A stretch of DNA of 64,000 nucleotides from Ardenticatenaceae bacterium (GTDB taxonomy: Bacteria > Chloroflexota > Anaerolineae > Promineifilales > Promineifilaceae), in NCBI GenBank assembly GCA_011525915.1, contig WYBM01000044.1, positions 1 to 64,000 on the forward strand, written 5' to 3'. The position numbers were made by a program, and so were the translations under genes. Position 1 is the stretch's first letter; every line of letters starts with the position of its first letter. Below, in pieces: positions 25,101 to 37,000 of this stretch. Below the pieces are notes generated by a model, which was given only the letters and a program-made list of their open reading frames with translations, had not been told where the DNA came from and ran no database searches.

Positions 25101-28071
25101 ATTCGGTGTCAGCAATGTCGGTTGAGCGGCCCATCAAGGCCAATAACCAATGTAACAGCCGTTCATCTAACGCTTGTAGCGTGTTGGCCGGTGTCGCCGC
25201 TTGTTGTGTGGTGGGAATGGGTGGTGACGTGTTAACGGGTGGCGTCGTGGCGGCAGGGGGTACAGACACACTTGCATCTGCCCCAAACCCATGGGGTGGC
25301 ACGCGCTTGGAGGCGATGTTGTGGAAACGCAGCAGTATGTTGCCGTGGCGATCACAGACGGTTTGTGTGCAGCGGCACACCTCGTCTGTCCACTTATGAA
25401 TCACCGTATCAACATACACGGCCGTATCCAGGGCGGCCACGTGTTCTACGCGCTCAATGGAAATGGGCACAAATGCATCGACACCACGGCCAACATGCAG
25501 GGCAGGGTTATTGGGCTCTAAGGCAGCAATGGTGATGCTGTCAAGCAAGCCGGGGAAAAGGGCGACATTAGGTTCGTTCCACTCCGCCTGGCGGCCTCCT
25601 TCTATACGAGCCAGCACACGTTGATCACCAGACTTGCTTGTCCAGGCAATGTTGCGATAGTAGTCACCATGGTAGTATCCCATCCGGCGCAGACAGCGGT
25701 AAAGTGCTGTACCAGAGATGAACTTTTTGCTGGCCGAAAGCAGTGCATTAACAGGGACGGTTTCCGTGAAAGTGGCAGGTTCGCCAAACTGGAGTTGCCC
25801 CGTCACAAACAAGTCGCCCCGTTCTGCATCTCGAATCTTAAACTGTCCGCTTGCTTCGATCTCGCCACGGGCCGTCACTCCACCCTGCCGATAGATCAGC
25901 GGCTGGTGGAAGACAATGCGCTCCATTGTGGCTGTGCTGCGTTTGCCCATGCATACCAAGACCCCATCAAGCAAAGCCAGCCAGGCGACGCCAGGTAACA
26001 TAAATTGATGATAAACAGCGTGCTGTTGCAGGAAGACATCATCCGCATTAAAGTGGCGATGAAACGTGGTATGGCCTTCCATTGTTTGCACTTTGTCAAT
26101 CATCGGATGAGGGCGGTCATTTTGGCGTACCCCTGGCATAGGCGAGCGCTGTGGTTCTTCCAGGTGGAAGGTGCGGCGGTGTTGCTGTGTGGGTGGCAAA
26201 ACAACCTTGTGCCAACTGCGCTCCCCTTGTATGGCAGACCAGTTGATGGTAAGACCCGCCATATACAACTGGGCAATCGCTTCTAAGGGGGTGAGCATGC
26301 TGGTGGCATCAATGTGAACGGTGTGTGAGGGAACGTCCCACGCTTGCAGTTGGTGGGCAACATCGGCCGGCACTTGCACCAACTGGGCATTATGGCGCTC
26401 TGGTTCCTGTTGAATCCATGCCTGTAATTGATCGATCATCGCTTGTTTGCTTTGGCCGATGAGGGCCAGGCGTTCCTGGTAATGGGCAGACCCCAGCCGG
26501 CTTGTGGTGCAGATGTCGCTTAACGCAGCCGGCGACTCCTGCAGCAGATTCAGGACATCAACGGCACGACGACGCAGCATCCAACCGGCGCGCTCAGAAA
26601 GAACGAGCAGATCAGGCATTTCCTGTGTACTGTCTGGCGGTGTGGGCTTTGCCAACACTGCCGCTTCTTCTACTATGACATGTCCATTGGTGCCGCCAAA
26701 CCCAAAGCTGCTGACGGCGGCCCGGCGTGGCGCGCCCTGACGCGGCCAGGCCTGTGCTACCTGTGGCACATGGAACGGTGAACTGGCCAGACCCAGACGC
26801 GGATTGATACGGGTGCTGTTTAGGCTGGCCGGGATTTGCTTGTGGTAAAGACACAGCAGCGCTTTTACCACCGAGGTGATGCCTGCGGCCGAATGTAAAT
26901 GACCAATGTTTGTCTTCACCGAACCCAGGGCGACCGAGTTGGTTGGATAATGGTGGCCAAGTACCTCGCTTAAGGCCTTCACTTCAATGGGATCGCCAAT
27001 GGCAGTTCCTGTGCCGTGGGCCTCAACCAGCCCCAATCCTTCAAAACCAACGGTGCGGTGCAGCCGTCGCAGAAGTTCAATTTGTGCCTCCAGGTTAGGG
27101 GTTGTGACGCCCATCGTGTAGCCGTCGTTGTTGACACCGACACTGCGAATGATGCCCCAGATGTGGTCGCCGTCTCGCTCGGCCGCGCTCAGTCGTTTGA
27201 GCATAACGGCGGCTGCTCCTTCACCGGGAACATATCCATTGGCGCGCTCATCAAATGTCCAACATTTGCCATCGGGGGAAAGCGCCCCTGCTTTGTGGAG
27301 CAGTTTAACCGTCAATGGGTCAAGCAGCAGGTCTACCCCTCCGGCCATGGCCAGGTGACACTCGCCTGACCGTACGCTCTGGCAGGCCAGCCAGAGTGCA
27401 GTTAATGACGAAGAACAAGCCGTATCGACAAGCAAACTAGGGCCGCTAAAGTTAAAGCGGTCTGAAATCCACGTGGCGATGAAGTTTTGACTACGCCCCC
27501 AGAGCGCGGTTGCTTCTAGTTCTTGTTTCACCATCGGTGCGGCCCCTTCAGGCAAATCCCGGTAATGGTCAAACCCATATGACTTCATGCGACTGCCGAT
27601 AAACACACCTACCGAGGTGGGTTGTTGACGCTGTGTTGGTGTGATGAGGGCGTTTTCCAGCGTCTCATGGGCGACGGTGAGCATTAATCGCTGCTGCGGG
27701 TCAAGGTAGCTCGCCTGTTGTTCACGCAGACCGAATAGTTCAGGGTCAAAGTCAAAGGCTCCTTGCAAAAATGCCCCTTTTTGCGGCCCCGAGAGTGCCT
27801 CTTTGGGCCAGCGCATGGGCGGAATGTCGGTCACGGCCGTATGACCATGGATCAGGTGGTGCCAGAACTCTTCGAGCGTCTCTGCACCCGGCAGTCGGGC
27901 GGCCATGCCAATGACGGCCAGCGGTTCGTTATCAGGCATTCTTTCGGTGGGCGCTGCGTTGACATCATGGGTGATGTTTTCTTGGCGCACGGTGCGGAGC
28001 AAATCAATGGCCACCGATTCGGGGATGACGTTATCCCGTGTAAGCTGCAGTAGTTGTTTGATGAGTGACAT
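22195..28071 (-). CDS. Modular PKS: KS-DH*-ACP-KS-AT
   Basis: A 1958-aa synthase. Residues 1-40 form a helical docking segment. KS is at 46-470 (Cys219, His352, His391). A DH-like domain at 655-925 has His684, but the Gly of HxxxGxxxxP is replaced by His688 and the second motif reads LLDSITI without the usual Gln, so activity is doubtful. ACP is at 975-1040 (Ser998) and a second KS at 1083-1492 (Cys1239, His1374, His1414). AT is at 1588-1930 with GHSLGE (Ser1679) and HAFHS at 1777-1781, a malonyl-CoA-type motif. The protein ends just after the post-AT linker, so the DH-KR-ACP completing this module is on the next PKS. The first KS keeps AT-flanking linkers but has no AT. Confidence 0.92.
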   Translation of the reverse strand: MSLIKQLLQLTRDNVIPESVAIDLLRTVRQENITHDVNAAPTERMPDNEPLAVIGMAARLPGAETLEEFWHHLIHGHTAVTDIPPMRWPKEALSGPQKGAFLQGAFDFDPELFGLREQQASYLDPQQRLMLTVAHETLENALITPTQRQQPTSVGVFIGSRMKSYGFDHYRDLPEGAAPMVKQELEATALWGRSQNFIATWISDRFNFSGPSLLVDTACSSSLTALWLACQSVRSGECHLAMAGGVDLLLDPLTVKLLHKAGALSPDGKCWTFDERANGYVPGEGAAAVMLKRLSAAERDGDHIWGIIRSVGVNNDGYTMGVTTPNLEAQIELLRRLHRTVGFEGLGLVEAHGTGTAIGDPIEVKALSEVLGHHYPTNSVALGSVKTNIGHLHSAAGITSVVKALLCLYHKQIPASLNSTRINPRLGLASSPFHVPQVAQAWPRQGAPRRAAVSSFGFGGTNGHVIVEEAAVLAKPTPPDSTQEMPDLLVLSERAGWMLRRRAVDVLNLLQESPAALSDICTTSRLGSAHYQERLALIGQSKQAMIDQLQAWIQQEPERHNAQLVQVPADVAHQLQAWDVPSHTVHIDATSMLTPLEAIAQLYMAGLTINWSAIQGERSWHKVVLPPTQQHRRTFHLEEPQRSPMPGVRQNDRPHPMIDKVQTMEGHTTFHRHFNADDVFLQQHAVYHQFMLPGVAWLALLDGVLVCMGKRSTATMERIVFHQPLIYRQGGVTARGEIEASGQFKIRDAERGDLFVTGQLQFGEPATFTETVPVNALLSASKKFISGTALYRCLRRMGYYHGDYYRNIAWTSKSGDQRVLARIEGGRQAEWNEPNVALFPGLLDSITIAALEPNNPALHVGRGVDAFVPISIERVEHVAALDTAVYVDTVIHKWTDEVCRCTQTVCDRHGNILLRFHNIASKRVPPHGFGADASVSVPPAATTPPVNTSPPIPTTQQAATPANTLQALDERLLHWLLALMGRSTDIADTEFLSAGLDSMQLVQLSEQIAARAHVDLYPTVFFEYPTPRELVAYFVEAHHEAFKNLLATEQPVDSIQPRPAPLPSPEPQPAAPAISDNTPEVHENALAIIGMGMRFPGADSAEKFWQILTAGESRVTPPPPDRRAAFSDPNIKGGFLERVDQFDSSVFGISPREAPYIDPQARIFYEVAWEALENAGYAGRSQGTNTGIWVGYSHDHYYEERLRTGTVRERGLGLQTAIPNRLSYWLDWHGPSMVVNTLCSSSLVALHQAGQSLLAGECDMALVGGVHLALSDNYYRSMNIMNALSPTGLCRTFDKSADGYVPGEGAGAILVKRYADALRDGDNIQALVLGSAINHSGRASRLSAPNPQAQRSVLAQAWANAGISPDTLGYIEAHGTGTKLGDPIELTALKQAFGEKMTRYGFCGIGSVKSLFGHLESAAGIASLLKVILCMQHNYLPPTLHVVEPNPSFDFAESPFFIVDEGQAWQGTPKRVAVSSFGMLGVNAHVVLEEAPKIIPKRLDASAHIIKLTATQPEAMRQLALRYEQRINQVSDATELAHVCHTLNVGRANFRYRTAVVGSDAATLAAKLREVAQGHVEAHRLSANVGRTAFLFTGQGAQYANMGRKLYDSEPTFRHTLDECAALFDAYLDVPLLNLLYGQHSDQINQTCYAQPTLFAIEYALFNLLASWGVKPDVVLGHSLGEYVAACVAGVFSLEDAVRLVALRGQLMQAQRPDGAMAVIRASHTMVEQHLHRLASHPVEIAAINSPLSTVITGSAPNVAHVCQSLSLPTVPLRVSHAFHSQAMTPAIQPLAEAIGQVRRHAPTIPIIANVNGQFHSDESACDPHMWGYHLRQPVLFADCIQTAWSAGVRIFWELGPRAMLLTLGKQTIQADALWLPSLHGGTHDDYVTLLDSAARYYSAGCGELNWSALSSQGHIVPAPTYPFAHERYWLEEASTSTSPSIFIERAEHSVHDIGGSL

Positions 28072-28094
28072 AATTTTTTTCTTGACGGTGCCAT

Positions 28095-31000
28095 TTATAG
28101 CTGGGCTAATAAATGGCTGGCCGCATCATCTAACGACATATCATCTGTTCGTAAGGCTTCCAACATGGCCGCAAATGTGGTTTCAAGCGTCGTTTGTGGT
28201 GGGGGATGAGCCATGTCCATCCCAAGCGTGTGTAGTTTTGTGGCCAATGCCTGCAGATTCGGTTGGCGCAGCAGCAATGTGGGATTGAGGGTCTGTCCAA
28301 ACTGCCGCTCTAGCCGGGCAATGACGTCAGCAATGGCCAGCGAGTCCATGCCTAAATCAGTAAAGGATCGCGTCCAGTCAACGTCACTTTCGATGTGCAG
28401 CACTGCGCGGATGACGTCGGCTACTTCGCTCATCAACGTGTCGATCTCAGCCGACTGTGCTGGTTTGTTAACCTGGACATCCTCCGTTTCAACGGCCGTA
28501 GGGGCAGCATACGTCCCGTTTAAGATAGCCCTCACTAGGGTCTCATCCGTCTCCGCTTGTAACAATAGGGGCATACTGATTTTACTCCCTAAGCTTTGGA
28601 CAAAGAGGGCGCGCCCTTCTTCGGCGGAAACGGCCGGCAGCAGGTGTGATGTGTCTGTCAAGCCGCGGGCCAGCCCTGTGTCATGCCACTCGGGCCAAAT
28701 TTGGCTGCGGATTTGTAAGTGGGGGTCACGATGGAGGGCACGGCCGTTGAGATAACGGTTGGCCATGGCGTACTCGGCCAGGCCAAAGCCAGCGGCCGTC
28801 CCCAGAGAAGCAATGGAAGAGGTCAACACAACGACACGCAGCGTGGAATAAGCGCGCGCTGCCTGTAGAAGGAGTTCGCTGCCCTGCAGTTTGGGGGCAA
28901 GGGTTGCCTGAACCTGGGACCATGATTTTCGTAAGATAGAACCAAACTGCGCGCTACCGCCGGCGGTATGAATGATGCCGGTTATATGGCCGAATGCTGC
29001 TGCCGTTTCGGCCAATAGGCGCTGCACGTCTGCCATCACTGTCACGTCCCCACGCAGGTAAATTACCTCACACTCAGAGGCATTTAACTGCTGCAACTGT
29101 GCTGCTTTTTTAGCGTCAAGCTCGCTGCGCCCCGTCAGAGCCAGGTGGCGTACGCCGGATTCAACCAGCGCTTGTGCCTGCTGAAGGCCAACACCACCCA
29201 GGCCACCGGTTACCATAAACACATCATCGGCTTGTGGTGTGAATGGCGCGCCGCCCTGGGCCCGACGAATGGTTCGGGTGTAACGTTGTTTGCCGCGCCA
29301 GCTAATTTCGGTAGCGGGGGCATCGTGAACCATTTCGCCGATCAGGGTAAGGGCGGCGGTTTGTGCATCTTGCCCGTCCAGGTCTATGGTGAAGCCGCGC
29401 ACATGCGGCAGCTCAGCCGCCAACAGCTGCACAAAACAGGTCAGTGTATGCCGGTAAGGGTTAAGGGTTTTGGCTTCAACGGCCGTGACCGCCTGCGCCT
29501 GGCGTGTGGCCAACAGTAGGCATGGTGGTTTGTTGGTTGTTGTTTTTTGTAGATGATGACCTAACAGCTGCCACAGGGGAAGATCATGCTCAAGCATGTT
29601 AAATGTATCGTCGTCTGTGGCTTCATCCAGCGGCCACAAATTCATGACCACTGCCAGTGGCAGCGTTTGTGAGTGTAAGAAGCGTTCCAACTGCTCACTA
29701 TCTTGCCGGGCCATTTCAACTTCTGTGGGTGTGCGTTGTGACCATTGTTTGCCTTTATAGACCAGCAAGGGGCGCATCCCAATGCGTTCCAGTTCACGGG
29801 CAGCCATGACACCCACACCCCCTGCATCGGCAAAGATGAGCACATTGCCACGAGGCAGCGTCAGCAGCTTGTCTAGATGTTCGGCTGGTTCCCACACAAC
29901 CTCCCACATCGGCAGTTCAACAACGCTGGGCTGAGAGGCAGTTGGGGTAGATGTGATCGGCCGTACCGTTGTGTGTGAGGGCACCTCATGCCAGTAGGCA
30001 AGACGCACAAACGGGTATAATGGCACATTGTTCAGCCGCCGGCGGCTACGCCGACGTGGTGACGTTTCAACGGCGTGCCAATCAACCTCACCCCCCAGTG
30101 TTACGTACTGTGCCAGGGCGGTATACAACGCTTGTTTAGGGGCGACGGTAGGATCACAGGCTGCCAACGTTTTGGGTGTGTCTGAGGCGGCAGCGGCCAA
30201 TGACCATTCTGTGGTCGCCGGGGGTAATGCCTGGGCCACTGCCACATAGTTACCTGTTGTTTTAAGGGGAATAAGCGGCGCGTTTAATGTCAGCCGATGA
30301 GCAGGGTTGGTTAATGCAGCCAGCGCTATTTCTGGTTCTACTACCCCGGCCAAACAGGCGGCCGCATATTCGCCCACACCGCGGCCATACGCACTGTCTG
30401 GCACGATCCCCCAGTGCATGAGCAGTCTCGCCAGGGCGTATTGGACCGCAAATGTGATAACGCGACTATCATCGTGGTTAATAGCGTACTGCTGGTAAAT
30501 GTTGTAGAAGGGGGCGTAATCAGACAGGCTATTGGCGATATGGCGGTAATGGTCGTTTGCGTCGCCAAAGGTAAAGCGGGTTTCAACGGCCGTTGTGGCC
30601 GAGACAGGCTGCCAGTTGGCATAAGCCGTGAGCAGGTTTTGGGCAATGCCGGCCGCGCTGCTGCCGCTGGCCGCCAACTGATAGGCAAACACACCACGGC
30701 CTGTGTTGGCTGTATAGCAGTAGTGGCCTAGCAAGCCATCATCAAGCTGGCGCAGCGCGGTGACATGCGCTTCTACCAGGTCGCCCAGCGCTCGTTTGCT
30801 TTTGGCACTCACGCGCAAGATGGCTGCGCCCTCGCTGGGTGCCTGCTGCGGCTGTAATGGCGGCTCTTCAAGGATGACATGGGCATTGACGCCGCCCAAA
30901 CCAAAGGCGCTTAATGCGGCCCGGCGTGGATGTTCGTCTCTTTCCCAGGCGACTGCCCGGTCGTTGACATAAAACGGCGTCTCCTCGAATGAGATCGTCG

Positions 31001-34000
31001 GGTTGGCCGCCGTGAGGTGTAACGAAGGCGGAATTTGCCCATGCCTGAAGGCCAGCACTATCTTCAGTAATCCGGCCATCCCTGCAGCCGGTTCCAGGTG
31101 GCCAATGTTGCTTTTGACCGAGCCAATGGCGCAATATTGCTGCCTGTCGGTGTGGTATGCTTTTGCCAATCCTTCAATTTCAACCGGATCACCAAGCGCC
31201 GTACCTGTGCCGTGTGCTTCTACGTAAGAGAGTGTGGCCGCGGGTACTTCGGCTTGTTTAAGCGCCATACGAATCACATCAGCCTGCCCATCACTATTGG
31301 GCACGGTAAGGCTTTGTGCACGGCCGTTATGATTCACCGCACTACCCCGTATGACGGCCAAAATCGGGTCACCATGCGCTACGGCATCTGCCAGCCGTTT
31401 GAGGATGACCACACCAACCCCTTCACCGGGAACAAAGCCATCGGCGGCGGCGTCAAAGGTGCGGCAGCGCCCGGTGGGTGAAAGCGCCCGCAAACGGCTT
31501 AAAGATTGGTAATGAATGGGTGAAATGCCAACCTGTACGGCACCGACCAGGGCGTGGGCACACTCATGCAGCAGTAAACTTTTTATGGCCATATGCAGCG
31601 CTACCAGCGAGGAAGAGCAGAGCGTGTCAATGGTCATGCACGGCCCCTTAAGGTCAAAGGCATAGCTGAGACGGTTGGCCAGAAAAGCGTTTTGATTGCC
31701 AGGGCCGCTGTAGGCGTCAAGCTGTTCTGGCTTGATGTTGTATTCGCGGTAATGCTGGTAACTGGCGGCGATGTAGACGGCCGTGACATCAGCACTTAGC
31801 TGCCCGCCGGCCAGGCCCGCATCCTCAATGGCATGCCATGCCGTTTCCAGCAGCAGTCTTTGCTGCGGATCCATTAGCGAGGCCTGACGTGGATACAAGT
31901 CGAAGAATGCGGCGTCAAACTGATCAGGCTTCTCCAGAAACGCTCCCCAGCGAGAGTATGTGGTGCCCCGCGCTCCTTGGTGAGGATTGAAGTATTCGTC
32001 AACGTTCCAACGGCCTGGTGGAATGTCCGTCACACTGTCGTGCCCGGCGGCCAGGTTTTCCCAGAATGCCTCCAGCGTGTCGGCATCAGGAAAGCGCCCG
32101 GCGGCGCCAATAATGGCCACGGCCGTGGCGGGCATGTCGTCTGTGTGAGCTTCCACACTTTCGTGGCTGTCTGTTCGTGTGGTAGAAACTTCAATGGCCG
32201 GCTGGGCAGCAGCGGTTACTTTTGCCCCATACCCCAGAAGTCTTTCTGCCAGTGACAAGGGTGTCACTTCATCAAGGATATCCACCGGGGTAATACGAAT
32301 GCCGAACTGCTCCTGAAAATCGGCTGAAATGGCTGAGGCCACAATCGAATCCAGGCCAATGTCTGCCAGGCGCACATTGGGCGCCAGGTCGTCCAGCGCC
32401 ATTTCAAGATGGCGGACAATGGTCTCACGCACAGGTTGCAGCAGCAGCTTCGTGGATTGGGCGGCTTGCAGTTGGGTGCGGACAGGATCGCCCGACGACA
32501 GTTCTGGGGCAGCAGCATTGCGGTAGATGAGCTGTTCAATGTGGCCGATTTGGCGCCAGGTGCTGTCAAACAGCGTCGTGCGTCCCTCTAACGTCTGTGG
32601 TGTATGCGTGGTGCGTTCAAAGAGACAATACACCTCATCTGGCAGCGGTTCCCACAGTTCCAGGCCGTAGATGGCAAAGGGACGGAAGCTAGACGGTGTG
32701 GCGGCTTGCATGGTCAACACGGCAGCCGACTGTAATATGCCGTCGAGCAGGGCCGCCGTAGCGTGGTGCGCATCAGAATGAAGATGGGTGAGAACTTTTT
32801 CAGCCGAGAAAGCACATGAGCGTATGACACGCAGTGAGGCGCCGTACGCACTCCCCATGTGGGCGTACCAGTCATAAACGGCCGTACTGTCCATACGCTG
32901 GGCAAGTTGAATGGGCTGCCCCGGCGCTGTGGCTGGTGGTGTGATGGCGCTCATACGCCCGCGGGCAAAGAGTGTGCCCTCCCGCCCGATGGTTACTTCT
33001 CCTCCCTGCCGGTGCTGAATGAGAGGCAAGTTGGCCGACCAGGGCAGCGGCTGCAGCAGCGTTAATTCGTCCAGGCGCACAGGGATTGGCTGGTCGTGTA
33101 ACACAGCGGCCATAAGACCCGCCGCCGGGAAGAGCGGCTGCCCATCAATATAGTGGTCTGCCCACAAAGGATGGTGCCTGTCAGCCGGAATGGGTTCTGT
33201 TTTGGCGGCTGGCTGTTCTGCCTGAGCAGGGCGTACTAACCGATAATCAAACGGGTAAGTGGGCAGTGATACACGCCGTACTGGCTGCTTTGTGTACAGC
33301 TTTTTCCAATCAACGTGTATGCCCTGTACATAAAGCTGCCCCAGCGTGATGGCACGCCGCATCTGCGGTGGCACAGGCATTTCCCAACCGGTTAACTTCT
33401 GAACCTCTTCTGGTGATAGGGTGACAAAGGCTGATACATCTGGCTGTTCATGCCGGGCCGGCTTCAGCACGATGGTGTGGTTTGCCCAATAGACGCCGGC
33501 GCCTTGTGCGGCTGCCTGTTTACAGGCGGCGATCAGTTCGGCGCGATTGTTCCCCATGACGGCCGTGCGCTGTGCCTTAAAGTGCCCACGCCCTACGTTT
33601 TGGGAGAACGCCATGTCTATCAGGGCATCATCACGCGTTTCCAAACGGGAGCAAAAGGCTCGAATCTGCGCGATCAGGGCCGTGTGGCTGCGAGCGGAGA
33701 AGGTGATGATATGGGCCTCTGTCTCTGCCCGATGGGGAAGTGGTTCGGCTGTGTACGGCGAAAGGATCAGGTGAGCGTTGGTGCCGCCCATGCCAAACGA
33801 ACTGACGGCAGCGTGCTGTGGTTGTGTCGTTTCCCATGGCTGGGCCGTGCTGGGAATGTAGAACGGCGTCTCTTCAAAGGCGATGCGCTCGTTGGGAATG
33901 GCAAACTGGGCCAGCGGCGGAATTTCCCGTGCGCGGAAAGCGAGCAGTACCTTAATGATGCTGGCCAGCCCGGCCGCCGGTTCAAGATGTCCGATGTTGG

Positions 34001-37000
34001 CCTTCACAGAGCCAAGGGCACAACGCTGTGAGGGAGCGTCGGCGAACGCTTCCATTAGTGCGGCGATCTCAATGGGGTCGCCCAGGGCCGTTCCTGTGCC
34101 GTGGGCCTCCAGATAGCCAATCTCGCTTGCAGTGATTCCGGCCTCTGCCAGGGCAGTGCGAATGACATCGGCCTGGGCCTGTTTGCGTGGGACGGTTAAG
34201 GCAGTGGCGCGTCCACCATGGTTAACGGCACATGCCCGAATGACCCCCAAAATGGCATCACCATCGCGCTCAGCGGCCGGGAGTGGTTTGAGCAGTAAGG
34301 CGGCCACCCCTTCGCCAGGCACAAAACCGTCGGCCGACTGGTCAAACGGAGAACAGGCACTGGTGGTGGATAATGCCCCCAACTGGCTCAGGCTGCGGTA
34401 ATACCAGGCGGTGAGCCCAACCTGTACCCCCACAACGACGGCCGATTGACACTCCCCTGCCCGAATGCTTTTCATCGCCTGATTGATGGCCACAAGGGAT
34501 GATGAACAGAGCGTATCCACAACCATCGAAGGGCCTGTCAGATTAAACGTATACGAAACACGGTTGGCGAGCAGGGCATTCATACCACCTAATGCAGAAT
34601 ACGGTGTGATGGTTTCCAGCCCTTGTGTGTCCCGGTAATGTGTATAGGTGGCAGCCACAAAGACACCTATGTCTGTCTGGCCCACCATGCCGCCATCTTC
34701 TAATACCTGCCATACCTGCTCCAGAATCAACCGCTGTTGTGGGTCTAGTTCACGTGCTTCGCGTGGTGAGATACGAAAGAAGCTGGGGTCAAACTGGTCT
34801 ATATTGTCCAGGAAGCCGCCCCAACGGGCGTAGGTTCCTTGCATGTCGGGGCGTTGCGCTTCATACCATTGGGCAACGTCCCAGCGTTCGGCCGGCACTT
34901 CACGCAGGGCCACGTCCCCATGGCGGATCAGCTGCCAATAGGTATCTAGATCAGCTGCATCTGGGAAACGGCCGCTCATGGCCACAATGGCCACTGCATT
35001 CTCGCCAAACTCAAATGTGTGTGGCGCTGGCTGTGTGGAGGGGATGTCGTCGGGCACACTTGCTGCCGTGGTAGGAACCGCAGCGGCAGCACCGGGCAGT
35101 TCGTCGGGCAGGTTGTACTGTTCAACCAGCACCTTCGTCAGCTCTTCAAGCGTGGCATATTCCAGAAAGAGCGTGGCCGGAAAGTCACGCTGCCATTTGC
35201 TGGAAAGCTCCTCTGTCATGCTGACAGCCAGGATAGAGTCAATGCCAAATTCAGAAAACGGAATATCGTCCTCAACGCGTGATAGAGCAACATCCAGCTT
35301 GTGGGCCAGGTAGGTTTGCAGGGCGTTTTGCATGGTTTGCCGGCGCAGGTGTTCCGACGATGATGGTGAAGCGGGTGGTGTATCCGTAACGGCCGTTTGC
35401 ACAGGAGCGGCTGTGCGTGGCTCTGTTTTGGCAGGTGACGCCGTTTCACGGTGGGCAATAATGCGCTGGCCACCGCCAGCGGCAATGGCCGGGGCCAGTT
35501 CGGCCAGGGCTTCATGGGTCGTTAATGGCTGAATGCCCCGCCGCTTTAACTGCTCGGCCACATCTAACCCCATGCCCACCTCACCCCATAAGCCCCAGTC
35601 CAGGCTGATCCACGCCTGTTGGCGCACCTGTGATTGATAGAGCGCCAGGCCGTCTTGGAAGGTATTGGCGGCAGCATAATCCCCCTGGCCCAGGTTGCCA
35701 AAAACGCCGGATACGGAGCTAAATAACATGACAAAATCAGGGTTGTGCCGGGCACAGAGCTGCTGCAATACCCAACTCCCCTGTACCTTTGGTTTAAGAA
35801 CGGCGTGGAAGTTGTCACTTGTTTTGTTACGAAGCAGGCCATCATGCAAGATGCCTGCACAGTGGAACACACCATGAATTTGACCAAAACGCCGTGCGGC
35901 TTCTTCCCACACCTGCTGCATACTTGCCAGGCTGGTCACATCGCCCTGGGCTGCCCACACGTTTACCCCTTGTTGATGCAGCGCCTCTATGGCTGCGGCA
36001 CGCGCCGCATTAGGCATGGTGCGGTTTACAAGAATTAAGCTGCCGGCGTCATGGGCCGCCAGATGGCGCGCTACTTCAAGGCCAATGCCCCCCTGCCCGC
36101 CAATGATGAGGTAGTTGCCCTGCGCCCGCACTTCCTTTTGTGGCGTGGGTTCTTCGGCAATCGGCTGCACTGTGCGTACAAAACGCTGCCCATCTTGATA
36201 AGCAACTTCAAGGTCATCTTCGGCCATGCAGAGGGCTTCCAGCAACTGCGCTTCTTCCACCCCGTGTGTGGGAAAGTCTATGAGGCGTACACGAAAACGG
36301 CCGTGTTCTATGGACAATACACGCCCCAGCCCCAGCATCGCTGTCTTGATCGGATGCACCATGGTGCGACCAGGCAGCCACTGCGCGTCTGTTGTCAATA
36401 GGTAAAATTCAATCTGCCGCTGACGGGCAATGGCTTTAATGCAGTAGAACAAGGCAGAAAGCTGAGAGGTAATCTGCTGTTCGAGGGCCTCTGGCGTTTG
36501 CGGCTGATCAAGCGCCATGCTTCCCCAGCGATAGATAATGCCTTGCACTGGCTGGTCAAGCTGTGCCAGCAGGGTGGTAAAGTCGTCCTCGTGGGCGGGG
36601 TTGAGCGTGCAGCTTGTGTCTGTAAAGTGATAGTTCGTGGCTTGAGTGACAGTGAGCACACGTTTGCCTTCATTCTGCAGCGTCGCTGCCAAAAAGTGAT
36701 CATGGGGTGTTTCTGCACTAAACAGCAGCCATGTGCCGTCAGGCAGCATCCGGCGTTCGCGCGACGGTGCGGCCGGTGCGGCGTGCCATTCAATTTGATG
36801 GGCGATGGCAGTGGACCGTGTTGTGGGCGATGGGGCCTTCGGCCGTTTTGTCTCCGTGCGTTTCATACGAACGCCTGTGGCGGAGGCTAAGACTGTGCCC
36901 GCCTCGTCTATTAGCAAAAAATCTCCAGTAATAAAGGCCCCTTTTTCAGATGTACGCCAGGCAACGGCCTGCACCGGCTCACGAATGGGCTGCCAGACGA

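Noticed and set aside
22195..28071. First KS of the 1958-aa PKS as a non-elongating KS0 of a trans-AT dehydrating bimodule
   Set aside because: The layout (preceding KR module, then KS-DH-ACP) fits, but Cys, both His and HGTGT are intact, so condensation cannot be ruled out from sequence.
33450..34031. A 193-codon open frame on the plus strand inside the 3184-aa PKS gene
   Set aside because: Antisense to well-conserved KS sequence; low-complexity translation typical of GC-rich shadows.
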